From: Novosphingobium sp. Leaf2
Lineage (GTDB): Bacteria > Pseudomonadota > Alphaproteobacteria > Sphingomonadales > Sphingomonadaceae
Length of the DNA stretch: 64,000 nt
Direction: 5' to 3'
NCBI RefSeq assembly: GCF_001421325.1
Contig: NZ_LMJY01000016.1
Coordinates: 186,307 to 250,306 of the forward strand
Under the pieces are notes generated by a model. That model saw only the letters and a program-made list of their open reading frames with translations. It made no database searches and was not told the origin of the DNA. Each line of letters begins with the position of its first letter. Position 1 is the first letter of the stretch. Below are positions 1-8,811 of the stretch, one piece after another. The position numbers were made by a program, and so were the translations under genes.

Positions 1-328
1 TCTCCCAGTCCACATCGTCGGGCGAACGGTTCAGGTCCACCAGCGCGCGCGGCGCGTGGGCGATCAGCAGGTCCGCGCCGGTAGCGGCAGCGACACCACG
101 GGCCAGCGTATCGGCATGACGATCTTCCAGCCGCACGGCTGCGGATGCGCCGTGGCGCAAGTCAGCCAGAAGCGCGGCGGAGTAGCTGCGGCCACCATGC
201 GGAACCGCGATCAGGATGGGCAACGCAGAGGGGGCGCCGGCCTCCAGCACGAACGCGCCGCGCGCTTTTTTGCTGGAAGACGCGCCGGGCGTCCCTTGTG
301 ATTCGTCGTGATCCAACCGTCCGGCCAT
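1..328 (-). CDS. N-formylglutamate amidohydrolase family protein (partial, 3' end outside window)
   Basis: Only the first 109 codons are present; the reading frame leaves the window without a stop. Family hallmarks are visible: PHGGRSY near residue 42, EDRHAD near residue 67 and VDLNRSPDD near residue 97, which carry metal-binding and catalytic residues in the N-formylglutamate amidohydrolase family (PF05013). The family hydrolyses N-formylglutamate to glutamate and formate in histidine breakdown, but many alphaproteobacterial members lie outside hut operons and their substrate is unproven. It is divergent from cpdR, a neighbourhood I recall from other alphaproteobacteria. The start is the ATG at 328. 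The family call is firm; the substrate is inferred. Confidence 0.88.
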   Translation of the reverse strand, partial: MAGRLDHDESQGTPGASSSKKARGAFVLEAGAPSALPILIAVPHGGRSYSAALLADLRHGASAAVRLEDRHADTLARGVAAATGADLLIAHAPRALVDLNRSPDDVDWE

Positions 329-490
329 CGCATAAAGCTGTGCGTTTCACGCGCGCATGTCAAAGCGTCCCGTTACCGGTCACCCGTGAAAGGGCACGAG
401 AATTTTAACCGCCGCTACGGTAAGGATACGGACAGAACAAAATGCCGCAGCTAGACCTTGCGCCCTGATTCAAGACTGGACCTTTCCGCG

Positions 491-865
491 ATGATCCGCA
501 TCCTCCTGGCCGAAGACGACGACGCCATGCGCACGTACCTGGCGCGGGCCCTGCAGAATGCGGGCTACAGCGTTGTCGCGGTCGATCGCGGCACCAAGGC
601 GGTGCCCCTGCTGCAGAACGACGATTTCGACCTGCTGCTGTCCGACATCGTCATGCCCGAAATGGACGGCATTGAACTGGCCCAGCGCTGCGCCGAAATT
701 TCACCCTCCACCAAAGTCATGTTCATCACCGGCTTTGCCGCCGTCACCCTGCGCGCCAGCCGCGAGGCGCCCGAGGCGAAGATCCTGTCAAAGCCGTTCC
801 ACTTGCGCGATATCGTGATGGAAGTGCAGCGTATATTCGGGCTGGCCGAACACGCCACTCTGTAA
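491..865 (+). CDS. cpdR: Single-domain response regulator CpdR
   Basis: A 124-residue stand-alone receiver domain with no output domain. It shows the acidic pocket EDDD at residues 8-11, the phospho-acceptor Asp52 in LLSDIVMPEMDG, a Thr in MFITGF and the Lys-Pro pair in LSKPFH. CpdR is phosphorylated through the CckA-ChpT relay; the unphosphorylated form brings substrates such as CtrA and PdeA to ClpXP at the cell pole. The ATG at 491 matches the family start MIRILLAEDD; the frame is open 11 codons further upstream but those residues are not family-like. cckA is also in this window at about 55 kb. Family membership is clear, while the proteolysis role is transferred from Caulobacter. Confidence 0.9.
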   Translation: MIRILLAEDDDAMRTYLARALQNAGYSVVAVDRGTKAVPLLQNDDFDLLLSDIVMPEMDGIELAQRCAEISPSTKVMFITGFAAVTLRASREAPEAKILSKPFHLRDIVMEVQRIFGLAEHATL

Positions 866-889
866 CGCAAAAATTACTGCGAACACCCC

Positions 890-918
890 TTGCCACGGCA
901 AATGACCGGGGCTAGAGG
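890..918 (+). promoter_or_regulatory. Putative sigma-70 promoter of tRNA-Val
   Basis: TTGCCA at 890-895 and CTAGAG at 912-917, separated by 16 nt, about 45 bp upstream of the mature tRNA. The same element pair with the same spacing precedes icd, which supports the call. No start-site data are available. Confidence 0.4.
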
Positions 919-962
919 GCCATCCTCCGGCGGGGCGACCCATCGGAATGCTCGATTGGAAT

Positions 963-1037
963 GGGCGTATAGCTCAGTGGTAGAGCACTATGTTGACATC
1001 GTAGGGGTCGCAAGTTCAATCCTTGCTACGCCCACCA
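963..1037 (+). tRNA. tRNA-Val (anticodon GAC)
   Basis: A cloverleaf can be folded by eye. The acceptor stem pairs GGGCGTA with TACGCCC, followed by discriminator A and an encoded CCA (1034-1037). The D-loop region contains AGCTCAGTGGTAGAGC. The anticodon stem pairs CTATG with CGTAG around the loop TTGACAT, placing GAC at 995-997. The T-arm contains the GTTCAAT loop. GAC decodes valine GUC and GUU codons. A hairpin terminator follows 12 nt downstream. Confidence 0.96.
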
Positions 1038-1048
1038 TTCCAGAAAAT

Positions 1049-1081
1049 GCCCGCCGGTCTTCGTGACCAGGCGGGCTTTTT
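1049..1081 (+). terminator. Rho-independent terminator of tRNA-Val
   Basis: GCCCGCC (1049-1055) plus GGTC pairs with GACC and GGCGGGC (1070-1076), with a small loop and one bulged A, followed by five T (1077-1081). It lies directly after the tRNA and before the icd promoter. Confidence 0.8.
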
Positions 1082-1131
1082 CGTTTTCACGCTCCCTAGC
1101 GCCCTGGCCACGCTTAAAGCCGACTGCCGCC

Positions 1132-1159
1132 TTGCCATCGGCCGATCCCCTGCCTAGAG
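1132..1159 (+). promoter_or_regulatory. Putative sigma-70 promoter of icd
   Basis: TTGCCA at 1132-1137 and CTAGAG at 1154-1159 with a 16-nt spacer, identical hexamers to those upstream of tRNA-Val. It sits about 40 bp upstream of the icd ATG and after the tRNA terminator. Confidence 0.45.
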
Positions 1160-1197
1160 ACGGGCGCAATTTCTCACCCCAGGGGAGTATTTCTCGA

Positions 1198-2421
1198 ATG
1201 GCAAAGATCAAGGTTGCTAACCCCATCGTCGAGATGGACGGCGATGAAATGACGCGGATCATCTGGCAGTGGATCCGTGAGCGTCTGATCCTCCCCTACC
1301 TCGACGTCGATCTCAAGTACTATGACCTGTCGGTCGAAAAGCGTGACGAGACGAACGACCAGATCACCGTCGATGCCGCCAACGCCACCAAGCAGTACGG
1401 CGTTGCCGTCAAGTGCGCGACCATCACCCCTGACGAGCAGCGCGTCGAGGAATTCAGCCTCAAGAAGATGTGGAAGTCGCCCAACGGCACGATCCGCAAC
1501 ATCCTGGGCGGCGTGGTGTTCCGCGAACCCATCGTGATCTCCAACGTGCCGCGCCTCGTCCCCGGCTGGACCGACCCGATCGTCGTGGGCCGTCACGCCT
1601 TCGGCGACCAGTACAAGGCCACCGACACGCTGATCCCCGGCCCCGGCAAGCTGCGTCTGGTGTGGGACGGCGAGAACGGCGAGAAGATCGACCTCGACGT
1701 GTTCGACTTCCCGGCTGCCGGCGTCGCCATGGCGATGTACAACCTGGACGAATCGATCCGCGATTTCGCGCGCGCCTCGTTCAACTACGGCCTCAACCTT
1801 GGCTGGCCGGTATACTTGTCCACCAAGAACACCATCCTCAAGGCCTATGACGGGCGCTTCAAGGACCTGTTCCAGGAAGTGTTCGACACCGAAGGCTTCG
1901 CCGAAAAGTTCAAGGCCGCCAGCATCAGCTACGAGCACCGCCTGATAGACGACATGGTCGCCTCGGCGCTCAAGTGGTCGGGCAAGTTCGTGTGGGCGTG
2001 CAAGAACTACGACGGTGACGTGCAGTCCGACACCGTGGCCCAGGGCTTCGGCTCGCTCGGCCTGATGACCTCGGTCCTGCTCTCACCCGATGGCAAGACG
2101 GTGGAAGCCGAAGCCGCGCACGGCACCGTGACGCGCCACTATCGCCAGCACCAGCAGGGCAAGGCCACCTCGACCAACCCGATCGCCTCGATCTTCGCGT
2201 GGACCCGCGGCCTTGCCTATCGCGGCAAGTTCGACAACACGCCTGACGTGGTGAAGTTCGCCGAGACGATCGAGCGGATCTGCATCGAAACTGTGGAAAG
2301 CGGCAAGATGACCAAGGATCTCGCGCTGCTGATCGGCCCGGATCAGAACTGGATGACCACAGAGCAGTTCTTCGAAGCGATCGTCGAAAACCTCGACACG
2401 GAAATGGCCACCTGGGCCTGA
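1198..2421 (+). CDS. icd: NADP-dependent isocitrate dehydrogenase
   Basis: 407 residues. It oxidatively decarboxylates isocitrate to 2-oxoglutarate in the TCA cycle, yielding NADPH. The N-terminus [18 protein letters not shown] and the segment [12 protein letters not shown] with following Arg residues match the homodimeric, eukaryote-like subfamily II enzyme common in alphaproteobacteria rather than the E. coli type. The metal-binding Asp region reads [11 protein letters not shown], and the NADP-site segment is [13 protein letters not shown]. The ATG at 1198 follows AGGGGAG (1181-1187) at good spacing and matches the family start. The frame is open upstream but overlaps the tRNA terminator, so the longer form is rejected. 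It is monocistronic, with its own promoter and terminator. Confidence 0.96.
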   Translation: MAKIKVANPIVEMDGDEMTRIIWQWIRERLILPYLDVDLKYYDLSVEKRDETNDQITVDAANATKQYGVAVKCATITPDEQRVEEFSLKKMWKSPNGTIRNILGGVVFREPIVISNVPRLVPGWTDPIVVGRHAFGDQYKATDTLIPGPGKLRLVWDGENGEKIDLDVFDFPAAGVAMAMYNLDESIRDFARASFNYGLNLGWPVYLSTKNTILKAYDGRFKDLFQEVFDTEGFAEKFKAASISYEHRLIDDMVASALKWSGKFVWACKNYDGDVQSDTVAQGFGSLGLMTSVLLSPDGKTVEAEAAHGTVTRHYRQHQQGKATSTNPIASIFAWTRGLAYRGKFDNTPDVVKFAETIERICIETVESGKMTKDLALLIGPDQNWMTTEQFFEAIVENLDTEMATWA

Positions 2422-2445
2422 TCCCGCGCTGACGGAACGAACAAG

Positions 2446-2477
2446 GCCCGCTGCTCGGCTGAGCGGCGGGCTTTTTT
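2446..2477 (+). terminator. Rho-independent terminator of icd
   Basis: GCCCGCTGCTC (2446-2456) pairs with GAGCGGCGGGC (2461-2471) through one G-T pair, with a GGCT tetraloop and then six T (2472-2477). It starts 25 nt after the icd stop. Confidence 0.88.
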
Positions 2478-2515
2478 GTGTCAGCCGCTATCACCGGCTT
2501 TGCCGCGCCATGCCC

Positions 2516-2544
2516 TTGATAACCGCGTGCCCGAAGGCCTAAAT
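2516..2544 (+). promoter_or_regulatory. Possible promoter of dnaE
   Basis: TTGATA at 2516-2521 and CTAAAT at 2539-2544 with a 17-nt spacer, immediately upstream of the dnaE start at 2552. The short leader left by this -10 makes the call weak. Confidence 0.3.
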
Positions 2545-2551
2545 CTGCGCG

Positions 2552-5500
2552 ATGGCCCATGCTCTCTTCGTTCCGCTGCGCATCTTCTCCTGCTTCACCA
2601 TGCTGGACGGGGCGATCGAGCCGAAGGCGATCGCCAAGCTGGCGAAAGAGCGCAAATTTCCCGCCGCCGCGATCTGTGACCGCAATGGGCTGTACGGCTC
2701 CCCCATTTTCGCAGGGGCCGCGAAAAGCGCCGGTGTCCAGCCGATCATCGGCACGTTTCTGGCGATCGCCCGCCCCGATGCGCCAGCACAAGCGCGCGAC
2801 CTGCCAATCGACTGGCTGGCCCTGTTCGCGCAGGACGAGGCGGGATGGCAGAACTTGTGCCGTCACGTCAGCCGCGCGCATCTGGACCGCCCGCTGCAGC
2901 TTGATCCCCACGTCGCGCTCGATTCGCTGCGTGGCTACACGGACGGCCTGATCTGCCTGACCGGCGGCAACGAAGGCGCGCTGGCCCGGCTCTATGCCGC
3001 TGGCCGGCATGAACAGGCAGAGCGCTATTGCGACACGCTGCAATCGCTGTTCGGCGATCGCCTGTATATCGAGATCACCCGCACCGGCGAGCCGGAGGAG
3101 GACGAGAGCGAGGAGGATCTGATCGCGCTGGCCTACAGCCGTGACATTCCGCTGGTGGCGTCCAACCCCGCCCAGTTCGCCGACAAGGCGTTTCATTCCG
3201 CGCACGATGCCTTGCTGTGCATCGCCAATTCCACCCAGATCGACGCGCCAGACCGCCCGCGCTCCTCGTCCGAGCGTTGGGTAAAGCCGGCGGCGGACAT
3301 GGCGCAGCTGTTCGCTGATTTGCCCGAGGCACTGGCCAACACGCTGGTCGTCGCGCAGCGGTGCGCCTTTGCCCCGCCCCGCCGCAAGCCATTGTTGCCC
3401 AGCCTTGCCGGTGACCGCGAAGGCGAAGCGCGCATGCTCGCCACTGACGCGCGGGTGGGCCTGGCGCAGCGGCTGGCGCTGTACTGGCCCGAAGTGACCG
3501 AGCAGGAACTGGCCGACGCCATGGCCTGCACCGGCGACGCCCGCCTCACCGCTTATGAGGGCTTGCGCGAAAAAGGCGTCACCGAAGATTTCCTGCAGTA
3601 TGCCGAGCGGCTGGATTTCGAAGTGCAGATCATCGTGGGCATGGGGTTCCCCGGCTACTTCCTGATCGTGGCCGACTTCATCAAGTGGGCCAACGAAAAC
3701 GGCATCCCGGTGGGGCCGGGCCGTGGTTCGGGCGCGGGTTCGGTGGTCGCCTGGGCGCTCACCATCACCGGGCTCGATCCGCTCAAGCTGGGGCTGCTGT
3801 TCGAACGCTTCCTCAACCCCGAGCGCGTGTCGATGCCGGACTTCGACATCGACTTTTGCGAAACCCGGCGCGGCGAGGTAATCCGCTACGTCCAGAAGAA
3901 ATACGGCCACGATCACGTCGCGCAGATCATCACTTTCGGCAAGATGAAGGCCCGCGCGGTGCTGCGCGATTGCGGGCGCATCCTGCAGATGAGCTATGGC
4001 CGCGTCGATTCGCTGTGCAAGATGGTGCCCAACCATCCCACCGATCCGTGGACGCTTACCGAGACGATCCAGGGCCGCAAGGCGCACGGCGTCACCAAGG
4101 ACGGCCCGATCCCGGAATTTCGCCGGGAATACGATACCGACCCCGAAGTGCGCCGCCTCGTCGATCTGGCGGTGCGGCTGGAGGGCCTGCCGCGCAATTC
4201 CTCCACGCACGCCGCCGGTGTGGTGATCGGCGATCGGCCACTGGCGCAGCTGGTGCCGCTGTATCGCGATCCGCGTTCGGACATGCCGGTCACCCAGTTC
4301 GACATGAAGTATGTCGAGGATACCGGCCTCGTCAAATTCGACTTTCTGGGCCTGAAAACACTGTCGGTGCTGCACAAGGCGGGCGAGCTGCTGGCCCGGC
4401 GCGGCATCGCGATCAACCTGGCAACGCTGGGGTGGGACGATCCGGCGGTCTACGAACTGCTCAAGCGCGGCGATACCGTGGGTGTGTTCCAGCTGGAATC
4501 GGAAGGCATGCGCCGCACCCTGGCGGCGGTGAAGCCCACCAACTTCGGCGACATCATCGCCCTCGTCTCGCTCTACCGCCCCGGGCCGATGGACAATATT
4601 CCCCTGTTCGGCCGCCGCAAGAACGGGCTGGAAGCGATCGAATACCCGCATGAAAAGCTGGCCGGCATCCTGAGCGAAACCTACGGCATCTTCGTCTACC
4701 AGGAACAGGTCATGCAGGCCGCGCAGATCCTGGCCGGCTATTCGCTGGGCGACGCCGACCTGCTGCGCCGCGCGATGGGCAAGAAGGTCCAGGCCGAAAT
4801 GGACATGCAGCGCCAGCGCTTCGTCGATGGCTGCCTGACCGTGTCCGGCATCGCCGCGCCCAAGGCCAACGAACTGTTCGACTTGATCGACAAGTTCGCG
4901 GGCTACGGCTTCAACAAGTCCCACGCCGCCGCCTATGCCCTGCTGGCCTACCACACCGCGTGGTTCAAGGCGCATTACCCGCACGAGTTTTACGCCGCCG
5001 CGATGTGCTTCGACATGCACCAGTCCGAAAAACTGGCGATCTTCGTGGACGATGCACGGCGCAACGGGATCGAGCTGGCCCCGCCTGACATCAACCGGTC
5101 CGAGGCCGAGTTCATCGTCGAGGAAACCGCCGAAAGCCATGCCGTGCGCTATGCGCTGGCGGGTATCCGCAACGTGGGCGAAAAGGCGATGGACGCCATC
5201 GTCGCCGAACGCGCGGCGAACGGCCCATTCGAAAGCCTGGACGATGTGTTCCGCCGTGCCCCAGCGGGCGCGATGAACCGCCGCCAGCTCGAAAGCCTGG
5301 GCGCGGCCGGCGCGTTTGATACGCTGGAGCCGAACCGCGCCAAAGTCCTCGCGAATGCCGATACGCTGCTGGCCGAGGCTGACCGCGCCGCGCGCGAACG
5401 CCAGTCCAGCCAGGCCGGCCTGTTCGGCGGCGAGGACCACGTGGAACAAGGCCTGCGCCTGGTTGACGCAGAGCCGTGGAGCCGGGCGGACCAGATGGCG

Positions 5501-6151
5501 AAGGAGCGCGAGAATTTCGGCTTCTATTTCGCCGCGCACCCGGTGGAGCAATACCGCGTAGTCGCCACCGCCAACGGTGCGCGCACGTATGCCAGCCTGA
5601 TGACGGGCGGCGGCGGCGGGCGCGCCGGCGCGGTGATGGCCGCAATGGTGGAAAGCGTGCAAAAACGAAAGACGCGCAAGGGCAAGGATTTCGTCGTCGC
5701 CGAATTTTCCGACCAGTCCGGTAACTTCTCCGCCTCGTGCTTCGAGGAAAGCCTGGTGGAACAGTTCGTACGCTGGGCGCGCGAGGGCACGTGCATTCTG
5801 CTCAACGTCGAACTCGATTCGCCCAGCACCGATGAGCCGCCCCGCGTTACCGTGCGCGGCGGACGGCCACTGTCCGAAGTGAAGAACAACGCGCGCATGG
5901 TCCTCACCCTCGATATCGACCGGGTGGAAGCGGTGCAGGAACTGGCGCTGCTGATGCGCCCCGGCGCACCGGGTGCGGGCGAGGTGATTGCCACCCTGCA
6001 TCTGGGCGAGGGCCGCACGCAAAAAATGCGCCTTGGCCGCGATTTCGCGCTGGACGGCGACTTTGCGGAACATCTGGCAGGCATCGCAGGCATTGAAAAC
6101 GTTTCGCTCACCGCCAAGCGCGGGCCGGAAGGCATGGCGCTGGCGGCGTAA
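2552..6151 (+). CDS. dnaE: DNA polymerase III subunit alpha
   Basis: 1199 residues, the replicative C-family polymerase. In order: PHP domain (about 1-280), palm/thumb/fingers with the catalytic Asp pair in MPDFDIDFCE (near residue 430), GPGRGSGAGS about 40 residues earlier, helix-hairpin-helix region, and an OB-fold (about 980-1100). The N-terminus reads FVPLRIFSCFTMLDGAI where active PHP domains carry FVHLxVHS, so both early metal-binding histidines are replaced by Pro and Phe; the Asp of AICDRNG remains. The PHP nuclease is therefore probably inactive and proofreading would rely on a separate DnaQ. The ATG at 2552 matches the family start. This is DnaE rather than DnaE2: there is no imuA/imuB neighbour and the length is full. 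Confidence 0.96.
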   Translation: MAHALFVPLRIFSCFTMLDGAIEPKAIAKLAKERKFPAAAICDRNGLYGSPIFAGAAKSAGVQPIIGTFLAIARPDAPAQARDLPIDWLALFAQDEAGWQNLCRHVSRAHLDRPLQLDPHVALDSLRGYTDGLICLTGGNEGALARLYAAGRHEQAERYCDTLQSLFGDRLYIEITRTGEPEEDESEEDLIALAYSRDIPLVASNPAQFADKAFHSAHDALLCIANSTQIDAPDRPRSSSERWVKPAADMAQLFADLPEALANTLVVAQRCAFAPPRRKPLLPSLAGDREGEARMLATDARVGLAQRLALYWPEVTEQELADAMACTGDARLTAYEGLREKGVTEDFLQYAERLDFEVQIIVGMGFPGYFLIVADFIKWANENGIPVGPGRGSGAGSVVAWALTITGLDPLKLGLLFERFLNPERVSMPDFDIDFCETRRGEVIRYVQKKYGHDHVAQIITFGKMKARAVLRDCGRILQMSYGRVDSLCKMVPNHPTDPWTLTETIQGRKAHGVTKDGPIPEFRREYDTDPEVRRLVDLAVRLEGLPRNSSTHAAGVVIGDRPLAQLVPLYRDPRSDMPVTQFDMKYVEDTGLVKFDFLGLKTLSVLHKAGELLARRGIAINLATLGWDDPAVYELLKRGDTVGVFQLESEGMRRTLAAVKPTNFGDIIALVSLYRPGPMDNIPLFGRRKNGLEAIEYPHEKLAGILSETYGIFVYQEQVMQAAQILAGYSLGDADLLRRAMGKKVQAEMDMQRQRFVDGCLTVSGIAAPKANELFDLIDKFAGYGFNKSHAAAYALLAYHTAWFKAHYPHEFYAAAMCFDMHQSEKLAIFVDDARRNGIELAPPDINRSEAEFIVEETAESHAVRYALAGIRNVGEKAMDAIVAERAANGPFESLDDVFRRAPAGAMNRRQLESLGAAGAFDTLEPNRAKVLANADTLLAEADRAARERQSSQAGLFGGEDHVEQGLRLVDAEPWSRADQMAKERENFGFYFAAHPVEQYRVVATANGARTYASLMTGGGGGRAGAVMAAMVESVQKRKTRKGKDFVVAEFSDQSGNFSASCFEESLVEQFVRWAREGTCILLNVELDSPSTDEPPRVTVRGGRPLSEVKNNARMVLTLDIDRVEAVQELALLMRPGAPGAGEVIATLHLGEGRTQKMRLGRDFALDGDFAEHLAGIAGIENVSLTAKRGPEGMALAA

Positions 6152-6166
6152 CCTTTGCGGCTGCCA

Positions 6167-6203
6167 GCGTTTTCCGGGCCGACGCGTCAGGCCCGGAAAA
6201 CGC
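6167..6203. terminator. Convergent hairpin between dnaE and the small membrane gene
   Basis: A perfect 14-bp inverted repeat, GCGTTTTCCGGGCC (6167-6180) and GGCCCGGAAAACGC (6190-6203), with a 9-nt loop. It lies between two convergent stop codons (6151 and 6212). T-rich runs occur in the stem rather than after it, so termination efficiency is uncertain, but the position and symmetry suit a bidirectional terminator. Confidence 0.7.
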
Positions 6204-6211
6204 CGCGCGCG

Positions 6212-6487
6212 TTACTTGTCGGTGTTGACGGCATCCTTGGCGGCATCGCCGATGTTGGTCGCGGCCTTGCCCACGTCCTTGGCGGCAGAGGCGACGGCGT
6301 TGTTCTTGGCTGCTTCACTCGCCGAATTCTGGCTGAACAGATACAGGCCGCCGATCACCGCGATCAGCAGGACCACCGCCAGTACGATGCCGGTGCCACT
6401 GCCGCCCGAGCGCGTCTCATGGATCACCGTGGTGTGCGACGGTACGGCCTGCGGCGTTTCGGTCGTGGTGTAAACTTCGTCTGCCAT
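6212..6487 (-). CDS. Small single-pass membrane protein of unknown function
   Basis: 91 residues. Polar, Thr-rich N-terminus (MADEVYTTTETPQ), Gly/Ser linker, one hydrophobic helix (about residues 38-55, GIVLAVVLLIAVIGGLYLF) and an Ala/Asp/Lys-rich amphipathic tail resembling stress-type repeats (AAKDVGKAATNIGDAAKD). The start at 6487 is supported by an AGGAGG Shine-Dalgarno 5-10 nt upstream; the frame is open 26 codons further upstream without support. A sequence resembling an EcfG general-stress promoter (GCAAC-N16-CGTT) lies about 35-60 bp upstream. Function is not recognised; an envelope stress role is only a guess. Confidence 0.75.
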   Translation of the reverse strand: MADEVYTTTETPQAVPSHTTVIHETRSGGSGTGIVLAVVLLIAVIGGLYLFSQNSASEAAKNNAVASAAKDVGKAATNIGDAAKDAVNTDK

Positions 6488-6521
6488 GATTGCCTCCTCA
6501 TGTCCCTGATTGATGGCGCTT

Positions 6522-6548
6522 AAACGCGCGGCGCGGTTACAAGTTGCC
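6522..6548 (-). promoter_or_regulatory. Possible EcfG-type (general stress sigma) promoter
   Basis: On the minus strand GCAAC (6547-6543) is followed after exactly 16 nt by CGTTT (6526-6522). The alphaproteobacterial general-stress consensus is GGAAC-N16/17-CGTT, so there is one mismatch. Its position relative to the start at 6487 is suitable. Confidence 0.3.
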
Positions 6549-6571
6549 ACATCCGGGCGACACACCCCCGC

Positions 6572-7642
6572 TCAAAGTAGGGAAAGCTGACCATCCAGCG
6601 CGGGCCGGCGAAACTGGCTGCAATCCAGCGCAACGTGCGGGCCGGTCATCCCCAGCCGGGTGGTGGCAACACGAAACCGGCGGCGCAGCAGGTCCGCCCA
6701 CACGCCCTGCGGCTTCATCCGGGTGCCGAATGCGGGATCATTGTCACGCCCGCCCCGGATCGAGCGGATGGTGGCCATCACCTTCCCCGCCCGCTCGGGA
6801 AAATGCACGTCCAGCCAGGCACGGAACAGCGGCGCCACTTCGTGCGGCAGGCGCACCACGATCCAGGAGGCGGCACGGATGCCTCTGCCCGCCGCGTCCT
6901 CCAGAATGCCTTCCATGAAGCTGTCGGTTATCGCCGGGATCACCGGAGCCACACTGACATGCGCGGGGACCCCTGCCTCCGCCAGGCGGCCCAGCGCCGC
7001 CATCCGCTTGGCAGGAGACACGGCGCGCGGCTCCAGTTTGCCGGACAGGACCGGGTCCAGGCTCGTCACCGAAATACCGACATGCACCAGATTGCGCGCC
7101 GCCAGCTGCGTCAGCACATCGAGATCGTGCAACACTCGGTCGGACTTGGTGGTTATGGTAACCGGGTGGCCCACCTCCAGGCACAATTCCAGCACCTGCC
7201 GGGTGATGCGATAGCGCGCCTCGATCGGCTGGTAGGGATCGGTATTAGTGCCCATCGCCAGCGGCGCGGGCTTGTATCCGGCCTTCGCAAACGTGGTGCG
7301 CAGGATTTTCGCGGCGGTGGGCTTGGCGAACAGCTTCGTTTCGAAATCCAGGCCGGGCGACAAGTCATGATAGGCATGCGTAGGCCGGGCAAAGCAGTAG
7401 ATGCAGCCATGTTCGCACCCACCGTAGGCATTGACCGACCGGTCGAACGGCACATCGGGTGAGGTGTTGAATGACAAGATGGTGCGCGGGTGCAGTTCGG
7501 TGACGGTGGTGCGCAGGCGGGCCTGCGGACCGTCCACTGCCTCGCGATGATCCAGCCAGTCGCCATCGTCCTCGCTTGCCGGCAGGTTGAAACGTGTGCT
7601 GACCTGATTGTGCGTCGCCCCGCGACCGGAAGGATTCGCCAT
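6572..7642 (-). CDS. PA0069 family radical SAM protein
   Basis: About 356 residues. It contains a radical SAM cluster motif CEHGCIYCFARP (CxxxCxxC) preceded by NTSPDVPFDRSVNAYGG, and the later segment MGTNTDPYQPIE. These are typical of the spore photoproduct lyase-related family (PA0069/Rv2578c), whose reaction is unknown. It is cytosolic and expected to bind one [4Fe-4S] cluster and SAM. The start at 7642 (MANPSGRGATHN) was chosen because the RGRGA-like N-terminus is common in the family; an ATG at 7657 in the same frame is possible and neither has a clear ribosome site. It is divergent from the HWE kinase. Confidence 0.88.
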   Translation of the reverse strand: MANPSGRGATHNQVSTRFNLPASEDDGDWLDHREAVDGPQARLRTTVTELHPRTILSFNTSPDVPFDRSVNAYGGCEHGCIYCFARPTHAYHDLSPGLDFETKLFAKPTAAKILRTTFAKAGYKPAPLAMGTNTDPYQPIEARYRITRQVLELCLEVGHPVTITTKSDRVLHDLDVLTQLAARNLVHVGISVTSLDPVLSGKLEPRAVSPAKRMAALGRLAEAGVPAHVSVAPVIPAITDSFMEGILEDAAGRGIRAASWIVVRLPHEVAPLFRAWLDVHFPERAGKVMATIRSIRGGRDNDPAFGTRMKPQGVWADLLRRRFRVATTRLGMTGPHVALDCSQFRRPALDGQLSLL

Positions 7643-7796
7643 GCCGCAAAAGAACATATATAGAACATAAACACAAGCCCGAGCGTGCTCCCGTCAAAAG
7701 CGTTAACGGGTCGCCCTTGGTAGGCGGGCATGCTTGGGGTAGATGCGCAAGCAACGGTGAGAATCGCACACAGCATCGCTCAGAAAAGGCATCAGC

Positions 7797-8798
7797 TTGG
7801 AATCCGAAGTCCCCGCCGCGCACGTCTGGAAGCCGGAACATCTGCGGCTTGCGGTAAATGCCGCCGGCGTTGCCCTGTGGGCCTGGAACGTTGAAACCGA
7901 TGCGTTCACCATGGACGAGCGCGGGTTCGCGCTATGGGGCCTGGCCTGGCGCGAGACGGTGACGTTCGAGGAACTGTCCGCGCATATCCATCCGGCGGAC
8001 CGGGACCGGGTGCGCTCCGCCTTCGAGGCGACGCGGGCAATCCAGGGGCGCTACGAGACCGATTTCCGGATCAACGTGGGTGATGAAATCCGCTGGATCT
8101 CCGGGCGCGGCCAGGGAGACGATGTGGGCATGGTCGATGGCACCATGTTCGGCATCTTCCTGGACGTAACCGGGCGCAAGAATGCCGAGGAAGGGCACGA
8201 ACTGCTGGCCGGCGAGATGAGCCACCGGGTGAAGAACCTGATCACCATCGCTACCGGCCTCACCGCGATCACCTCGCGCGCTGCCGCCAGCACGGTGGAC
8301 ATGGCGCGCGAACTGACCGAGCGCCTCTCCGCGCTGGGCCGGGCGCACGATCTTGTCCGCCCGCTGCCCAACAACCAAGGCAAGGCCGCGCTGCTGGGGG
8401 ACCTGCTGACGGTGCTGCTGGCCCCCTATGACGATCTGGGCGCATTCAAGGGCCGCATCCGGGTGGCGGTGGACCGCATGGGCGTGGGCGAAGGCGCAGC
8501 AACGGGGCTGGCGCTGGTAATCCACGAACTGGCGACCAATTCGATGAAGTATGGCGCGCTGTCCGACCCCGGCGGTACGCTGGACCTTTCCACCGCAGAT
8601 GCTGGCAACGACATCGTGCTGACCTGGGTGGAGACGGGCGGTCCAAAGGTCCTGATGCCAGAGGCAGAGGAAGGCTTCGGCAGCAAGCTTGTGCGCCGCA
8701 GCGTGGCGGGCCAGCTGGGCGGATCGATCAGCTACGCCTGGGAAGAAACCGGGGTCGTCGTGACCTTGCGGATGGATCGCAAGCGGCTGGCCACCTGA
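7797..8798 (+). CDS. PAS-domain HWE-family sensor histidine kinase
   Basis: 333 residues, no transmembrane segment, so probably a cytosolic sensor. An N-terminal PAS domain (about 15-130) precedes the phospho-acceptor motif EMSHRVKNLITI (His near residue 142). The ATP-binding part has HELATNSMKYGAL and the WVETGGP signature; the His of the N-box plus the W-x-E motif define the HWE family. Such kinases often feed the general stress (PhyR/EcfG) pathway or act as photoreceptors; this PAS domain lacks an obvious LOV Cys motif. No response regulator is adjacent. The start is a TTG at 7797 preceded by AAAAGG; no better ATG is near. Confidence 0.88.
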   Translation: MESEVPAAHVWKPEHLRLAVNAAGVALWAWNVETDAFTMDERGFALWGLAWRETVTFEELSAHIHPADRDRVRSAFEATRAIQGRYETDFRINVGDEIRWISGRGQGDDVGMVDGTMFGIFLDVTGRKNAEEGHELLAGEMSHRVKNLITIATGLTAITSRAAASTVDMARELTERLSALGRAHDLVRPLPNNQGKAALLGDLLTVLLAPYDDLGAFKGRIRVAVDRMGVGEGAATGLALVIHELATNSMKYGALSDPGGTLDLSTADAGNDIVLTWVETGGPKVLMPEAEEGFGSKLVRRSVAGQLGGSISYAWEETGVVVTLRMDRKRLAT

Positions 8799-8811
8799 CG
8801 CCCTGCCCGCG

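Noticed and set aside
1970..6073. Very long open frame (1367 codons) on the minus strand opposite dnaE
   Set aside because: Antisense to a full-length core gene; such frames arise from GC-rich codon bias. It has no ribosome site or recognisable domain.
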